Shown: piece after piece, positions 43,368 through 52,551 of the stretch
How positions within the stretch are numbered: position 1 is the stretch's first letter
Layout of the letters: each line of letters opens with the position of its first letter
Source of the DNA: Bacteroidaceae bacterium
GTDB taxonomy: Bacteria; Bacteroidota; Bacteroidia; Bacteroidales; Bacteroidaceae
Reading direction: 5' to 3'
Assembly (NCBI GenBank): GCA_900752815.1
Contig: CAADWS010000041.1
Span: forward strand, 1-61,549
Length of the DNA stretch: 61,549 nucleotides
Position numbers and translations under genes: made by a program
The notes under the pieces: model-generated
What the model saw: only the letters and a program-made list of their open reading frames with translations
Databases searched by the model: none
Told to the model about the DNA's origin: nothing

Positions 43368-44888
43368 TTATTTGTTCCATCTGCAAGACACCACTCCGTT
43401 GGCAGGCACGTCGCATGAGAAGTGGTTTGTGCCGTCGTCAACGGTCAGGCTGACGTCGGAGTCGCCGGTGTTCATGATGACAGTGGCGTAGGTTCCGTCA
43501 GGATTGATGAACTCGCTGTGTGTCAGGTTCTTGTTGTCGGGCACGCGCTTTGTGCCTATGCGCACTGCTCCCGGCTTGACAACAGACGACATGTGAGTGA
43601 TGACATAGTAGTGTGAGTTGTACGACAGGCGGCTGTATCCGTTAGGATCAATGTCCACAGCGCCGTAGCATGTCTGGCATCCTCCGTCGAGGTTAGGTCC
43701 CATGTTCTTGTCGAGCATGAGGTTCCACACGAGGACAGCCTTGCACTGACGGTTTACTGTTCCGAGCACCACATTGCCCATGTCGCTCATAAGACGCTCG
43801 CTGAGGTTGCGTCCGTTGTTCCATGTGCCTATTGATGTCTCAGAGAAGATGAGCGATTTGTCCGGTGCCTGAGCGTTGATGTCGTCAAGCTCGGTGTTGC
43901 TGCCGCCGTAGTCGTGGTATGCAGCGCCCACAACGAGCTCCGAACCCTCGAAGTTGTCGCCAAGCGCATTGTATATCTTGATAGGATAATCGTCCTGGTC
44001 GGCGATGTTGCTGTAGTCGTAGTTGTGGTCGTAAACATAAATCTGTGTTGTCAGCGAGTTCTTCTTGAACTGTGCGGCGAGAGCCTTTACGAACTCGGCT
44101 TCCTCCTGCCACGGCATGTAGAGCGATGCGCAGTTGCCCTTGTTCAGAGGCTCGTTCTGCGGGCTTACGGCGTAGATGTTGATGCCTTGTTCCTTCATTG
44201 CCTGTACGAACTTTACGAAATACTGTGCGTATGTGTCGTAATAGTCGGGATTGAGGTGGCCGTCGGTCCATGAGTCGTAAGGCTCGCGGGTGTTGATGTC
44301 GCTCACTTTCATCCATTTAGGACAAGTCCACGGTGCTGCGATTATTTTCAGATCTGGGTTTATTTCCAGTATTTCCTTGAGTATTGGAATGACATATTCG
44401 GTCTCATCCTTCTGCAGTGCGAAGTGCTCGAGGCCCTGTTCATCGCAGAGAGAATACTCGGTGCTCGAGAAGTCGTTGCATCCTATGGATATTCTGGCGT
44501 AGCTTGCGCCGTAACCGTTCTGCGGAGAGTAGGTGCGTGTGAGGAAGTCCTTGCGTGCCTCAGGAGTCATCTTCAGCAGATTGTAGCATGTGGAATAGGT
44601 TATGGCGAATCCGAATCCGTCAATCGACTGATACTGTTTTGAAGGATCAATCTGCAGGGTTGTCGGAGCCATGTTGGTGCCGCTCTTCACTTCGGCGGTG
44701 GTTTCGCTGAGCGTCTTCACACCGTCGGCGGTTGTGGTGAACAGCCGTGCCTCGCCCTTTGCGGGCAGAGGGTTTGGCATGGCGTTGATGTCCGGCGTGT
44801 TGTCAATGTCTATGGTGGAGTTGCTGCATGCTGTCATCGTGAACAGGAATGCTTCCGCCATGAGTACGAATATATTTCTTGTTTTCAT
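43368..44888 (-). CDS. GH30 glycoside hydrolase, probable endo-beta-1,6-glucanase
   Basis: A 506-residue lipoprotein (MTAC, Cys21) with a GH30 (beta/alpha)8 barrel and C-terminal beta domain. Acid/base E246 lies in SPQNEP and nucleophile E350 in LIFSETSIGTW. The IDGFGFAITYST and ARISIGCNDFSSTEYS segments are GH30 hallmarks, closest to the subfamily acting on beta-1,6-glucan (pustulan, fungal wall). The operon layout (SusC, SusD, GH30, binding lipoprotein, divergent regulator) resembles the Bacteroides thetaiotaomicron beta-1,6-glucan locus, but no GH3 beta-glucosidase is present here. Confidence 0.85.
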   Translation of the reverse strand: MKTRNIFVLMAEAFLFTMTACSNSTIDIDNTPDINAMPNPLPAKGEARLFTTTADGVKTLSETTAEVKSGTNMAPTTLQIDPSKQYQSIDGFGFAITYSTCYNLLKMTPEARKDFLTRTYSPQNGYGASYARISIGCNDFSSTEYSLCDEQGLEHFALQKDETEYVIPILKEILEINPDLKIIAAPWTCPKWMKVSDINTREPYDSWTDGHLNPDYYDTYAQYFVKFVQAMKEQGINIYAVSPQNEPLNKGNCASLYMPWQEEAEFVKALAAQFKKNSLTTQIYVYDHNYDYSNIADQDDYPIKIYNALGDNFEGSELVVGAAYHDYGGSNTELDDINAQAPDKSLIFSETSIGTWNNGRNLSERLMSDMGNVVLGTVNRQCKAVLVWNLMLDKNMGPNLDGGCQTCYGAVDIDPNGYSRLSYNSHYYVITHMSSVVKPGAVRIGTKRVPDNKNLTHSEFINPDGTYATVIMNTGDSDVSLTVDDGTNHFSCDVPANGVVSCRWNK

Positions 44889-44938
44889 ACGAACTATTCT
44901 TTTTATGATTTATATTTTACATTAAAACATTCGGTATA

Positions 44939-46465
44939 TCAATAACCGGGGTTCTGCTCCAGGTTGGAGTTCTCGTCGAGTGCGGTCTGCGGTATAGGCA
45001 GCAGGTATGAGTTGCTGTCAAACATCTTCACTTGCTGATGGCGTCCTGAGTCTCGGCTGTCGAGTCCGTTCATCACTTCTTCCACCTTACCGTTGCGTAC
45101 GAGGTCGAACCAGCGCTCTCCTTCGAGTGCGAGCTCAAGACGACGCTCATGCAGTACGGCGTCTATCATGGCCTCCTTAGACGAGGTCTTGTCTGATGTT
45201 AGGTCAGGAAGTTTGGCGCGTTCGCGTATCATGTTCACCAGAGCGGCTGCTTTCTGTGTGTCGCCCTGCCAAGCGTAAGCCTCTGCCTCGAGCAGAATGA
45301 TGTCGGCAAGACGCAGCTTGTACTCGTTGTTGTAGCCCGAACGCAGCTTATACATGAACGGATAGTTGCTTGCCGGATAGTAATTGCTCCATGTGCAGCT
45401 GTAGTAAACCACGGTCTCGTTGAAACGTATGTCGTCGCCCTCGTTGGTGAAATCGTTTATCAGGTCGCGCGACGGTGTGATCCATTTTGCCCATGTGAAG
45501 TAGTAGTCGTAGTTCTCAAGGCAGCGTCCGTACATCCATGATTCCCAGTTACCGTTACCGGTTGTCCAGTGAACCTCGAGTATTCCCTCAGACGTGTTGC
45601 GCTTCACACAGTCCTGTGCGGCGTCGTCCCATCCCCAGAGAGTGTGGAAGTCGGGCTCCAGAGTCAGTCCTGCGGTGGATCTTACTTTCTCCGCATATTC
45701 TATGACTTTAGAGTAATCCTGCACGGGTTTCTCGGCATATACCTTTGCGAGGAGTGCCTGTGCCACGGTCTTCGACATGATTGTACGGTCTGACGAATCG
45801 AAGTCAGGAGCGTATTTCTCGGCATCGAGAAGGTCGTTTATTATCTGCTGATAGCATTCCTCCGATGTGCTGCGCGGCGGATAATATGTAGGATAGACCT
45901 CGTCGATGTTCTCTGAGGTGATGGTCTTCGATATGTTTGTTATGACAGGGAACGATCCCCACAGACGTGCCATAGGGAACATCTGAAGCGCGCGGAATAT
46001 TTCGCCCTGCGCCTTATAGCTGTGATACTCGCTCTCGGTCAGTCCTCCGTTTTTATAAAGCTGCTCTGCGCCTACGATTAGCACGTTGGCTTTGGCTATG
46101 TCCTCAAGGTAACGCGACCAGTCGCGGGCAAGTACCGTGTTGCTGGCGTCGATGGAGTTGTTCTCGAAAGGCTGCACCTCAGCACCAGTAGTGCCGGCGT
46201 AGGCATTGTCGCTGTAAACATCGCCCACGAGCAGAATGTCGAGATGAGAGTGTTCCTGACGGTTTCTGAAGAGTTCGTAAAGAGCTTTCAGCTGATTCTC
46301 CGCAGCGGCTTTATCCTTCAGCACAGCCGTTGTTGTGTCGGTCTGTACGCCTTCGGTTATCTCAGACGGAGTGGATAACGGATCGTAGTCAAGCGAACAT
46401 CCGCTCACCATTGCGGCAGCTACTCCGCAGATAACGAATTTATATATTTTATTATAAGATTTCAT
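44939..46465 (-). CDS. SusD/RagB-family outer membrane lipoprotein
   Basis: A 508-residue SusD homolog with lipobox VSGC (Cys23), an N-terminal helical TPR part (AAENQLKALYELFRNRQEHSHLDILLVGDVYSDN) and the C-terminal SusD hallmark RLADIILLEAEAYAWQGDTQKAAALVNMIRERA... VLHERRLELALEGERWFDLVRNG. It forms the lid of the SusC channel and captures oligosaccharides. It is 20 bp downstream of susC. Confidence 0.95.
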   Translation of the reverse strand: MKSYNKIYKFVICGVAAAMVSGCSLDYDPLSTPSEITEGVQTDTTTAVLKDKAAAENQLKALYELFRNRQEHSHLDILLVGDVYSDNAYAGTTGAEVQPFENNSIDASNTVLARDWSRYLEDIAKANVLIVGAEQLYKNGGLTESEYHSYKAQGEIFRALQMFPMARLWGSFPVITNISKTITSENIDEVYPTYYPPRSTSEECYQQIINDLLDAEKYAPDFDSSDRTIMSKTVAQALLAKVYAEKPVQDYSKVIEYAEKVRSTAGLTLEPDFHTLWGWDDAAQDCVKRNTSEGILEVHWTTGNGNWESWMYGRCLENYDYYFTWAKWITPSRDLINDFTNEGDDIRFNETVVYYSCTWSNYYPASNYPFMYKLRSGYNNEYKLRLADIILLEAEAYAWQGDTQKAAALVNMIRERAKLPDLTSDKTSSKEAMIDAVLHERRLELALEGERWFDLVRNGKVEEVMNGLDSRDSGRHQQVKMFDSNSYLLPIPQTALDENSNLEQNPGY

Positions 46466-46485
46466 AAGGATAGATTTTAATGTTG

Positions 46486-49470
46486 TTAGAATTCAAGTTT
46501 CAGTCCGAATACGAACGAGCGGTTAAGCGGATAGGTTCCCCAGTCGATGCCCTGTACCGCGCCGTTGTTTCCATACTGGTTTACTTCAGGATCCATGCCT
46601 GAATAGCTTGTCCATGTAAGAAGATTTGAAGCAGTGAAATATGGCTGCAGACGAGTGATGCCCAGCTTTGATATTATGTTGCGAGGTACGTCGTAAGAGA
46701 GTGATACACTCTTTACGCGCAGGTAGCTGCCGTCCTCTACGAAGTAGCTTGAGTTTTTGATGTTCCATCCGGCTTTCGGCACATTTGTTATCTGTCCCGG
46801 TACGCGCCAGCGGTCGAGCACTTTGGTGCTCTGGTTCTTTCCGTCATACATACCTTCGGTTTCCATTCTCGAAACGTTGTAGATGTCGTTGCCTACGCTT
46901 CCCTGCAGAAGGATGTTGAGGTTGAAACCTTTCCATGAGAAGTTGTTGGTGAAACCGAAAGTGAAGTCAGGGTTCGGGTCGCCTATATAAGTACGGTCAG
47001 ATGCCGATATCACACCGTCCTTGTTCACATCCTTATATATCATGTCACCTGTCTCAGGATCGACGCCTTCAGCCACATATCCGTAGAAGCTGCCGAGCGG
47101 ACGTCCCGGAACGTTTCTAACAACATAGTCGTTTACATAGTCTGTTGTCATGGCGCTGTAGTAAACCTGTGTGAGTCGCAGACTCTCCAGTTTGTTCTTG
47201 TTGAACGATATGTTGAAGTCGGTATCCCATGAGAATTTACCTTTCATATTGACAGACTTCAATGTGATTTCCCAACCTTTGTTCACCATCGTACCGCCGT
47301 TATAGTTGAGTGTACGTGCAGGAGCGCTTCCGGCCGGAAGGGTGATGGTCATAAGCATGTCGCTTGTCCTCTTGTAGTACCAGTCGATGTAGAGCATCAG
47401 TCGGTTGTTGAACATCGTGAGGTCAAGACCTATGTCTGTCTGAGATGTCGTTTCCCATGTCAGCTCAGGGTTGCTCAGGGTGCTCTGTGTGCGTGTAGGC
47501 ACGGCGTTGGTATCGAATCCTTCTCCGAACCACTGCACGCGGTTGATGCTGTAGGATGCGAGATAGCTGTAGTCGCCCAGTCCGCTCTGGTTACCGGTCT
47601 GTCCCCAACCGCCACGGAGTTTCAAGTCGTTTATCCACTCGATGTCCTTCATGAACGGTTCGCTTGATATACGCCATGCGCCTGAGAATGAAGGGAAGTA
47701 TCCCCATCTGTGTCCCGGTGCCAGCTTAGAACTGCCATCGGCACGTACGTTGGCTGTGAATAGATATCTGTCGTTCCAGTTATATTGCAGACGTGCGAAG
47801 TATGAAAGTATTGCCCACTCGGACGCAGAGCTTCCTGTTCCGGTCCAAGATATCTTGTTGGCTGCGTTAAGTGTCTGGAACAAACCGTCGGCATAGTTGG
47901 AGCCGTCGATGTAGTTGTTGCTGTATTTGCTTGCTGTCCATGACGAACCTGCCATCACGTCCAGTCCGTGCAGTCCGAAATCCTTTTTCCAGTTGAGCAC
48001 ATTATCAAACACCCATACGCTGCTTATGGAGCGTCCGTCGTGTCCTTTTCCGTAGTTGTCACGTCCGTTTGTAGTCTTGATAGGGTCGAGAAATTGTGTC
48101 TCTATGCCCTGAAGTCTGTCGAAAGAGAGTGACGATGTAAGGTCGAGTCCCTCCATGAACTTTATCGTAGCCTTACCTGTCGCGATGAGTCTGTTGTACG
48201 AAGACTTGTTGTTCTCTGTACGTGCGATGTTCTCGGCAGGGCTGGTTATGTTCACACCATAGAAGTTGTTGTAGTACTGTCCGGGGTTGTCAGGATCCCA
48301 TACAGGTGCGTAGGTAGGAGTGTTTACGATGGATGTCACCACACCACCGCGGTTGGAGCCTGTTCCGCTTATGATGCCCGTACCTTTATAAGAATAGTCT
48401 GAGTAAGCTACGCTTGCGTTCACGCGCAACCATTTTCTGATGTCGTTCTCTACAGAGGCGCGGATGTTGTAGCGCTCGTAGCTCGATTTCTTTATCACAC
48501 CGTTCTCACCGGTATATCCGCCCGATATGAAGTAGCGCAGCTTGTCGTTGCCGTTGGTGACCGAGAGCTGGTAGTCCTGCACGTTACCCGTTCTGTAAAC
48601 CTCGTCCTTCCAGTCGGTCTTGTCTGTCAGTCCGTCGGGAAGTTTCACGAGACCAATCTCGTCCATGAGTTCCTTATACTGGGCGGCATTCAGCGGATCC
48701 TGGTTGTCGCGTACCACATTGAGCGCATAGTGTGCGTTGAGCGATATGCGAGCCTCGCCAGCCTTGCCCTGTTTTGTGGTGATGATTACGACACCGTTGG
48801 CAGCGCGCGAACCGTAGATGGCGGCAGACGACGCGTCCTTGAGTATCTGCATGCCCACGATGTCGTCGGCCGAAAGATAGTCGATGTCTGTCATCGGCAC
48901 ACCGTCAACAACGTAGAGAGGGTCGTTGCTTCCGTTGAGAGAGGTGGTACCACGCACACGTATGGTAGGTGTGGCTCCCGGCTGACCGTTGGCCTGGCTT
49001 ATGGTAACGCCCGCAGCCTTACCCTGCATGCCCTGTACGGCCGACACGATAGGACGTGTGTCGAGGTCTTTTGTCGAAACAGACGACACTGCCGTCGTAA
49101 CATCCTTGCGCTGTACAGAACCGTAACCGATGGCTACGACTTCCTTCAGCATGTTGCTTTCTTCTTCCATCACAATCCTCATGCCGTCTGCTGCTTTCAC
49201 ATCCACGGTCTTATAACCTATATAAGTGATGTGAAGGTTTGAGCCCGGAGCGGCATTGATTGTGAAACGTCCGTCAACATTTGTTACGGCTTTTACATTT
49301 GTGTCGTCAGACACGGTTACAGTAGCTCCGATTATAGGTTCGTTGCTCGAATCCACAACCGTTCCTGTTATTTTCACATTCTGTGCCATTACGTTTATTG
49401 CAGCCATAAGGCATAGCATCAACGTGAGCGCACATCTGTGTGTGTAACGATGAAATGATGAATGTTGCAT
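46486..49470 (-). CDS. SusC/RagA-family TonB-dependent glycan transporter
   Basis: A 994-residue TonB-dependent receptor with a signal peptide (to VMAQ), a CarboxypepD_reg-like N-terminal domain (VKITGTVVDSSNEPIIGATV), a plug (MLKEVVAIGYGSVQRKDVTTAVSSV... IRVRGTTSLNGSNDPLYVVDGVPM) and a 22-strand barrel ending in RSFVFGLKLEF. It imports oligosaccharides with SusD. Its start lies 299 bp from the divergent regulator and behind a consensus promoter. Confidence 0.95.
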   Translation of the reverse strand: MQHSSFHRYTHRCALTLMLCLMAAINVMAQNVKITGTVVDSSNEPIIGATVTVSDDTNVKAVTNVDGRFTINAAPGSNLHITYIGYKTVDVKAADGMRIVMEEESNMLKEVVAIGYGSVQRKDVTTAVSSVSTKDLDTRPIVSAVQGMQGKAAGVTISQANGQPGATPTIRVRGTTSLNGSNDPLYVVDGVPMTDIDYLSADDIVGMQILKDASSAAIYGSRAANGVVIITTKQGKAGEARISLNAHYALNVVRDNQDPLNAAQYKELMDEIGLVKLPDGLTDKTDWKDEVYRTGNVQDYQLSVTNGNDKLRYFISGGYTGENGVIKKSSYERYNIRASVENDIRKWLRVNASVAYSDYSYKGTGIISGTGSNRGGVVTSIVNTPTYAPVWDPDNPGQYYNNFYGVNITSPAENIARTENNKSSYNRLIATGKATIKFMEGLDLTSSLSFDRLQGIETQFLDPIKTTNGRDNYGKGHDGRSISSVWVFDNVLNWKKDFGLHGLDVMAGSSWTASKYSNNYIDGSNYADGLFQTLNAANKISWTGTGSSASEWAILSYFARLQYNWNDRYLFTANVRADGSSKLAPGHRWGYFPSFSGAWRISSEPFMKDIEWINDLKLRGGWGQTGNQSGLGDYSYLASYSINRVQWFGEGFDTNAVPTRTQSTLSNPELTWETTSQTDIGLDLTMFNNRLMLYIDWYYKRTSDMLMTITLPAGSAPARTLNYNGGTMVNKGWEITLKSVNMKGKFSWDTDFNISFNKNKLESLRLTQVYYSAMTTDYVNDYVVRNVPGRPLGSFYGYVAEGVDPETGDMIYKDVNKDGVISASDRTYIGDPNPDFTFGFTNNFSWKGFNLNILLQGSVGNDIYNVSRMETEGMYDGKNQSTKVLDRWRVPGQITNVPKAGWNIKNSSYFVEDGSYLRVKSVSLSYDVPRNIISKLGITRLQPYFTASNLLTWTSYSGMDPEVNQYGNNGAVQGIDWGTYPLNRSFVFGLKLEF

Positions 49471-49507
49471 AAGTTTTAAAGTTTAAGTTGTTGCTTCTTT
49501 TTCTACA

Positions 49508-49539
49508 CAAATATAGAAAGTAAATTATTCGCATACAAG
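49508..49539 (-). promoter_or_regulatory. Bacteroidetes promoter for susC operon
   Basis: On the minus strand CTTG, 20 bp, then TATATTTG (-7 consensus TAnnTTTG), about 40 bp upstream of the susC start. Confidence 0.65.
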
Positions 49540-49712
49540 TATATAAAGTTACTTGGTGGTGGTTTTAGGGTGTATGAAAATATTAATTGTTTGGTTATCA
49601 GTACTTTATGATTTTTGATATCTTATATTTTGGTGGTGATTTCCGAACGCATGTATATAGCTTAAAAATATGTTTAAAACATTTTTTACAATATAAAAAC
49701 GGTGTATCCGCA

Positions 49713-49743
49713 TTGTTTTTATAACATTAAAATATTATTTTTG
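49713..49743 (+). promoter_or_regulatory. Bacteroidetes promoter for the divergent regulator
   Basis: TTG at 49713-49715, 20 bp, then TATTTTTG (49736-49743), which fits TAnnTTTG with correct spacing. The regulator ATG is 27 bp downstream. Confidence 0.6.
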
Positions 49744-49769
49744 CGTCTGAAAAATATACAATCTGACCG

Positions 49770-51419
49770 ATGAAAAAAATATTGTTGATAATGCTTTTCG
49801 GCGTATTATATATGTGTGCGGAGGCAAGACCTTCGGCTACCGATTCTCTGATAAAAAGACTTGACAAAGCCGTTGAGAACTCCGACCGATACATACACAT
49901 ACGCGAAGAAAGGATAAACCTTCTGAAAGAACGCCTGGCCGACACCAATATGCCGTCCAGCCGCTATAACATATCAATGTCGCTGTATGGCGAATACTCC
50001 TCTTTTCAGAACGACTCCGCAATAGCTTATCTCGGAAAGGCGGCCGACTACGCCGGCCTTATGGGGCGTGAGGACCTGGCAGAGCGGTGCAACACTCTTA
50101 TAGTGAAGCAACTCTCAGTGGCCGGATTCTATGCCGAGGGACTCGCCCGACTGTTCAGAATAGACAAGCGGAAGCTCGGAAAGAAGTATATACGCGACTA
50201 TTACATCGCCGCCAACCACATATATGGCGAGCTGGGTTCATACAGTCTGAACCCCAAGACGAAGCTGATATACTATGATAAGTGCGACATTTACAGGGAC
50301 TCGCTCTATCTCTACACCACCAGACACGACGAGATATGGTATGAGAAAAAGATAAACGACCTCATCAATGCGGGAAAATACAAGGAGGCGCTTGCCGTGA
50401 GCGACAGACAGATGCGCCTGTTCAGGAAATACACAAAGGAGTATGCCATGCCCGCCTACTGCCGTCAGCTCATCTACAAGAACATGGGTCAGCGCGACAG
50501 CATGATGTACTGGCTGACGGTGTCTGCCATCTGCGACATAGAGAATGCCGTGCGCGACCAGGCGTCGCTGTGGACACTCGCGGGCGAACTGAGCGACAGC
50601 GGCGACGTGGACAGGGCATACAGCTACATATCGCTGGCGTGGGACACCGCGCAGAAGTTTGGAACGCGCATACGTAGCTGGCAGATATCGCCGCTGCTGA
50701 GCAACATAGACAAGAACGTGCAGGACATATCGGTGGCTGAGAACCGCCGGCTCACGCTGCTCGTCACCGTCGTAAGCCTGCTCGCTGTGATGCTCGTATT
50801 GTCGCTGCTGTATGTCATGAGGCAGCGCAAACGCATAGCCGTGGCGCGCAACGAGCTGCGGACGGTGAACGACAAACTGTCTGTCACCATAAAGAAACTG
50901 AAGGAAGCAAACATCGAACTTACCGACATCAACCACAAGCTGGACGAGAGCAACCACCTGAAGGAGGAATACATAGGACAGTTTTTCGGCATCAGCGCGA
51001 AGAACATAGACAAGCGCGAGGACATGCGCCGCGAGATAACGCGCATGCTGAAGAATAAGGATTACACCGCGCTTGCCAACTGGTCTAAATCCACCGAACT
51101 GAAGGAGAAGGACCTGAACGACTTCTTCGCCACGTTCGACAGCGTGTTCCTGTATCTCTTCCCCGACTTCGTGGAGCAGTTCAACTCGCTCCTCAGAAAG
51201 GAAGAACAGATACGTCTGTCGAGCCCGACGCGGCTGAACACTCCGCTGAGAATATACGCGCTCGTGCGGCTCGGCATAACCAATAGCCAGAAGATAAGTG
51301 AATATCTGCACCACTCGCTCAACACAATATATAATTACAGGGCGTGCATGAGGAACGCCGCCGCATGCGACCGCGACGAGTTCGAGCAGAAGGTGAAGGA
51401 GCTCGGACGCATAAAATGA
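49770..51419 (+). CDS. Membrane PUL regulator, DUF6377-type (TPR + TM + cytoplasmic domain)
   Basis: A 549-residue protein with a signal peptide (MKKILLIMLFGVLYMCAEA), TPR-like helices in the periplasmic part (residues ~25-320), one TM helix (TLLVTVVSLLAVMLVLSLLYVM), a coiled coil and a cytoplasmic C-terminal domain (IGQFFGISAKNIDKRE... PLRIYALVRLGITNSQKISEYLHHSLNTIYNYRACMRN). The last part looks like a helix-turn-helix DNA-binding region. This is the DUF6377 architecture of regulators encoded beside susCD pairs. It is probably activated by the imported sugar. Confidence 0.82.
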   Translation: MKKILLIMLFGVLYMCAEARPSATDSLIKRLDKAVENSDRYIHIREERINLLKERLADTNMPSSRYNISMSLYGEYSSFQNDSAIAYLGKAADYAGLMGREDLAERCNTLIVKQLSVAGFYAEGLARLFRIDKRKLGKKYIRDYYIAANHIYGELGSYSLNPKTKLIYYDKCDIYRDSLYLYTTRHDEIWYEKKINDLINAGKYKEALAVSDRQMRLFRKYTKEYAMPAYCRQLIYKNMGQRDSMMYWLTVSAICDIENAVRDQASLWTLAGELSDSGDVDRAYSYISLAWDTAQKFGTRIRSWQISPLLSNIDKNVQDISVAENRRLTLLVTVVSLLAVMLVLSLLYVMRQRKRIAVARNELRTVNDKLSVTIKKLKEANIELTDINHKLDESNHLKEEYIGQFFGISAKNIDKREDMRREITRMLKNKDYTALANWSKSTELKEKDLNDFFATFDSVFLYLFPDFVEQFNSLLRKEEQIRLSSPTRLNTPLRIYALVRLGITNSQKISEYLHHSLNTIYNYRACMRNAAACDRDEFEQKVKELGRIK

Positions 51420-52493
51420 CGGTGATGCGGTTTGATGCTGTTCATCATGAAGCCTCGAACGGCAGCTGAGAGAGTATGTTCGGGGCGCGGAGAAGGTGTG
51501 TTTAAGTATCTTGAACGGTCAGTATCAGAGCCTCGGACCGGCTGATTCATAATTTCGGGCAGTCAATAACGCGGTATGCGGAATACGGCATATCAGTGTT
51601 TTCAGAGAAAACTCAAGGGGCGGACTTACGATTTTTCTTGACAAAATTTTGACAAAATATTTTCGCGAAAGAGATGTGAATGAATGTTAAATACGGCATT
51701 ATGATGCCCGTTTTGCCATGTATCGCCTTTCGATATACCCCGAAACATAGTCCGGAAAGATACATTTTGCTTTCCGATATTGCCCATTTCGTGGTGCGAA
51801 ATAGCCCGTTTCAGGGTGCGATATGGTGCTTTTCAGCCTCCGAAATGGCCTATTTCGCAAGCCGAAACGGTGCTTTTTGCAAAGCGGAGAAATACCCCTT
51901 AAACACAAGTTATTGATATTCAATAAATTATAAAAACCTCTTATTTTCCGCGTATTTGCGCCCGATGAAGAGTCTGTGCGCAAATACGCGCTTATTTTTC
52001 GGGGTATAGTGGGAAACTGGGAGGGAAAAATCGAAATCAGGTTATAAATTGAAAGTTGCCTGTATAGGTTTAATCCGAATCGGTTATTAGAATACATACT
52101 GAAAGCATGAACGCACAAAATATATAAAACATATTCGGTATAATGACCGATTTGGGTTTAATCCAAACCGCTGGTCAGACGTCCTGTGATTTTATTTATA
52201 TTGCCTTTCGGTCTGCCTTATACCTTTATCGAAGGCGTGGCGGGATATATAGAGATGATGTATCGGGCGTAACGTCGGCGGGAGAATGGTATATGCAGTG
52301 CGTGAAATGAGTATGGTATAAAATAAATATCTGCTGTCAGACGGCATATTTTAGTTTCATATAAACAGCGGAAGACAATGCATATACGGAATTGAAGCGA
52401 TTGTTTATATTAAAACCTATACCTTATCAGAATTCATATCTGACCGTAATGACGTCTTGCGCCATCCGCCTGATGATATGATAAAAACGAATT
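51420..52493. other. Long intergenic region without recognisable gene
   Basis: Contains degenerate 22-bp repeats (51,760-51,910) and an A+T-rich part with a 16-mer of type GGTTTAATCCRAAYCG repeated at 52067-52082 and 52155-52170. No convincing coding frame or RNA gene is seen. Confidence 0.5.
51760..51900 (+). repeat. Degenerate ~22-bp tandem repeats, locus 2
   Basis: Successive units such as CCGATATTGCCCATTTCG, GGTGCGAAATAGCCCGTTTCAG, GGTGCGATATGGTGCTTTTCAG, CTCCGAAATGGCCTATTTCG and GCCGAAACGGTGCTTTTTG. Some units pair internally (CGAAATGG/CCATTTCG). They are related to the units at 41,497-41,610. Confidence 0.6.
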
Positions 52494-52530
52494 AAGTCGC
52501 CGTGGAAGGCCGGACCTTCCGCGGCGACTT
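52494..52530 (-). terminator. Hairpin terminator of the Xus-like operon
   Basis: AAGTCGCCG pairs with CGGCGACTT, with an inner GGAAGG/CCTTCC stem. A TTTTT run follows a few bases later on the minus strand. It lies 21 bp after the PepSY gene. Confidence 0.7.
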
Positions 52531-52551
52531 GCTCATCAACCCCCGTAATGC

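Noticed and set aside
51760..51900. CRISPR array
   Set aside because: Units are degenerate, have no constant spacer/repeat alternation, and no cas genes are nearby.
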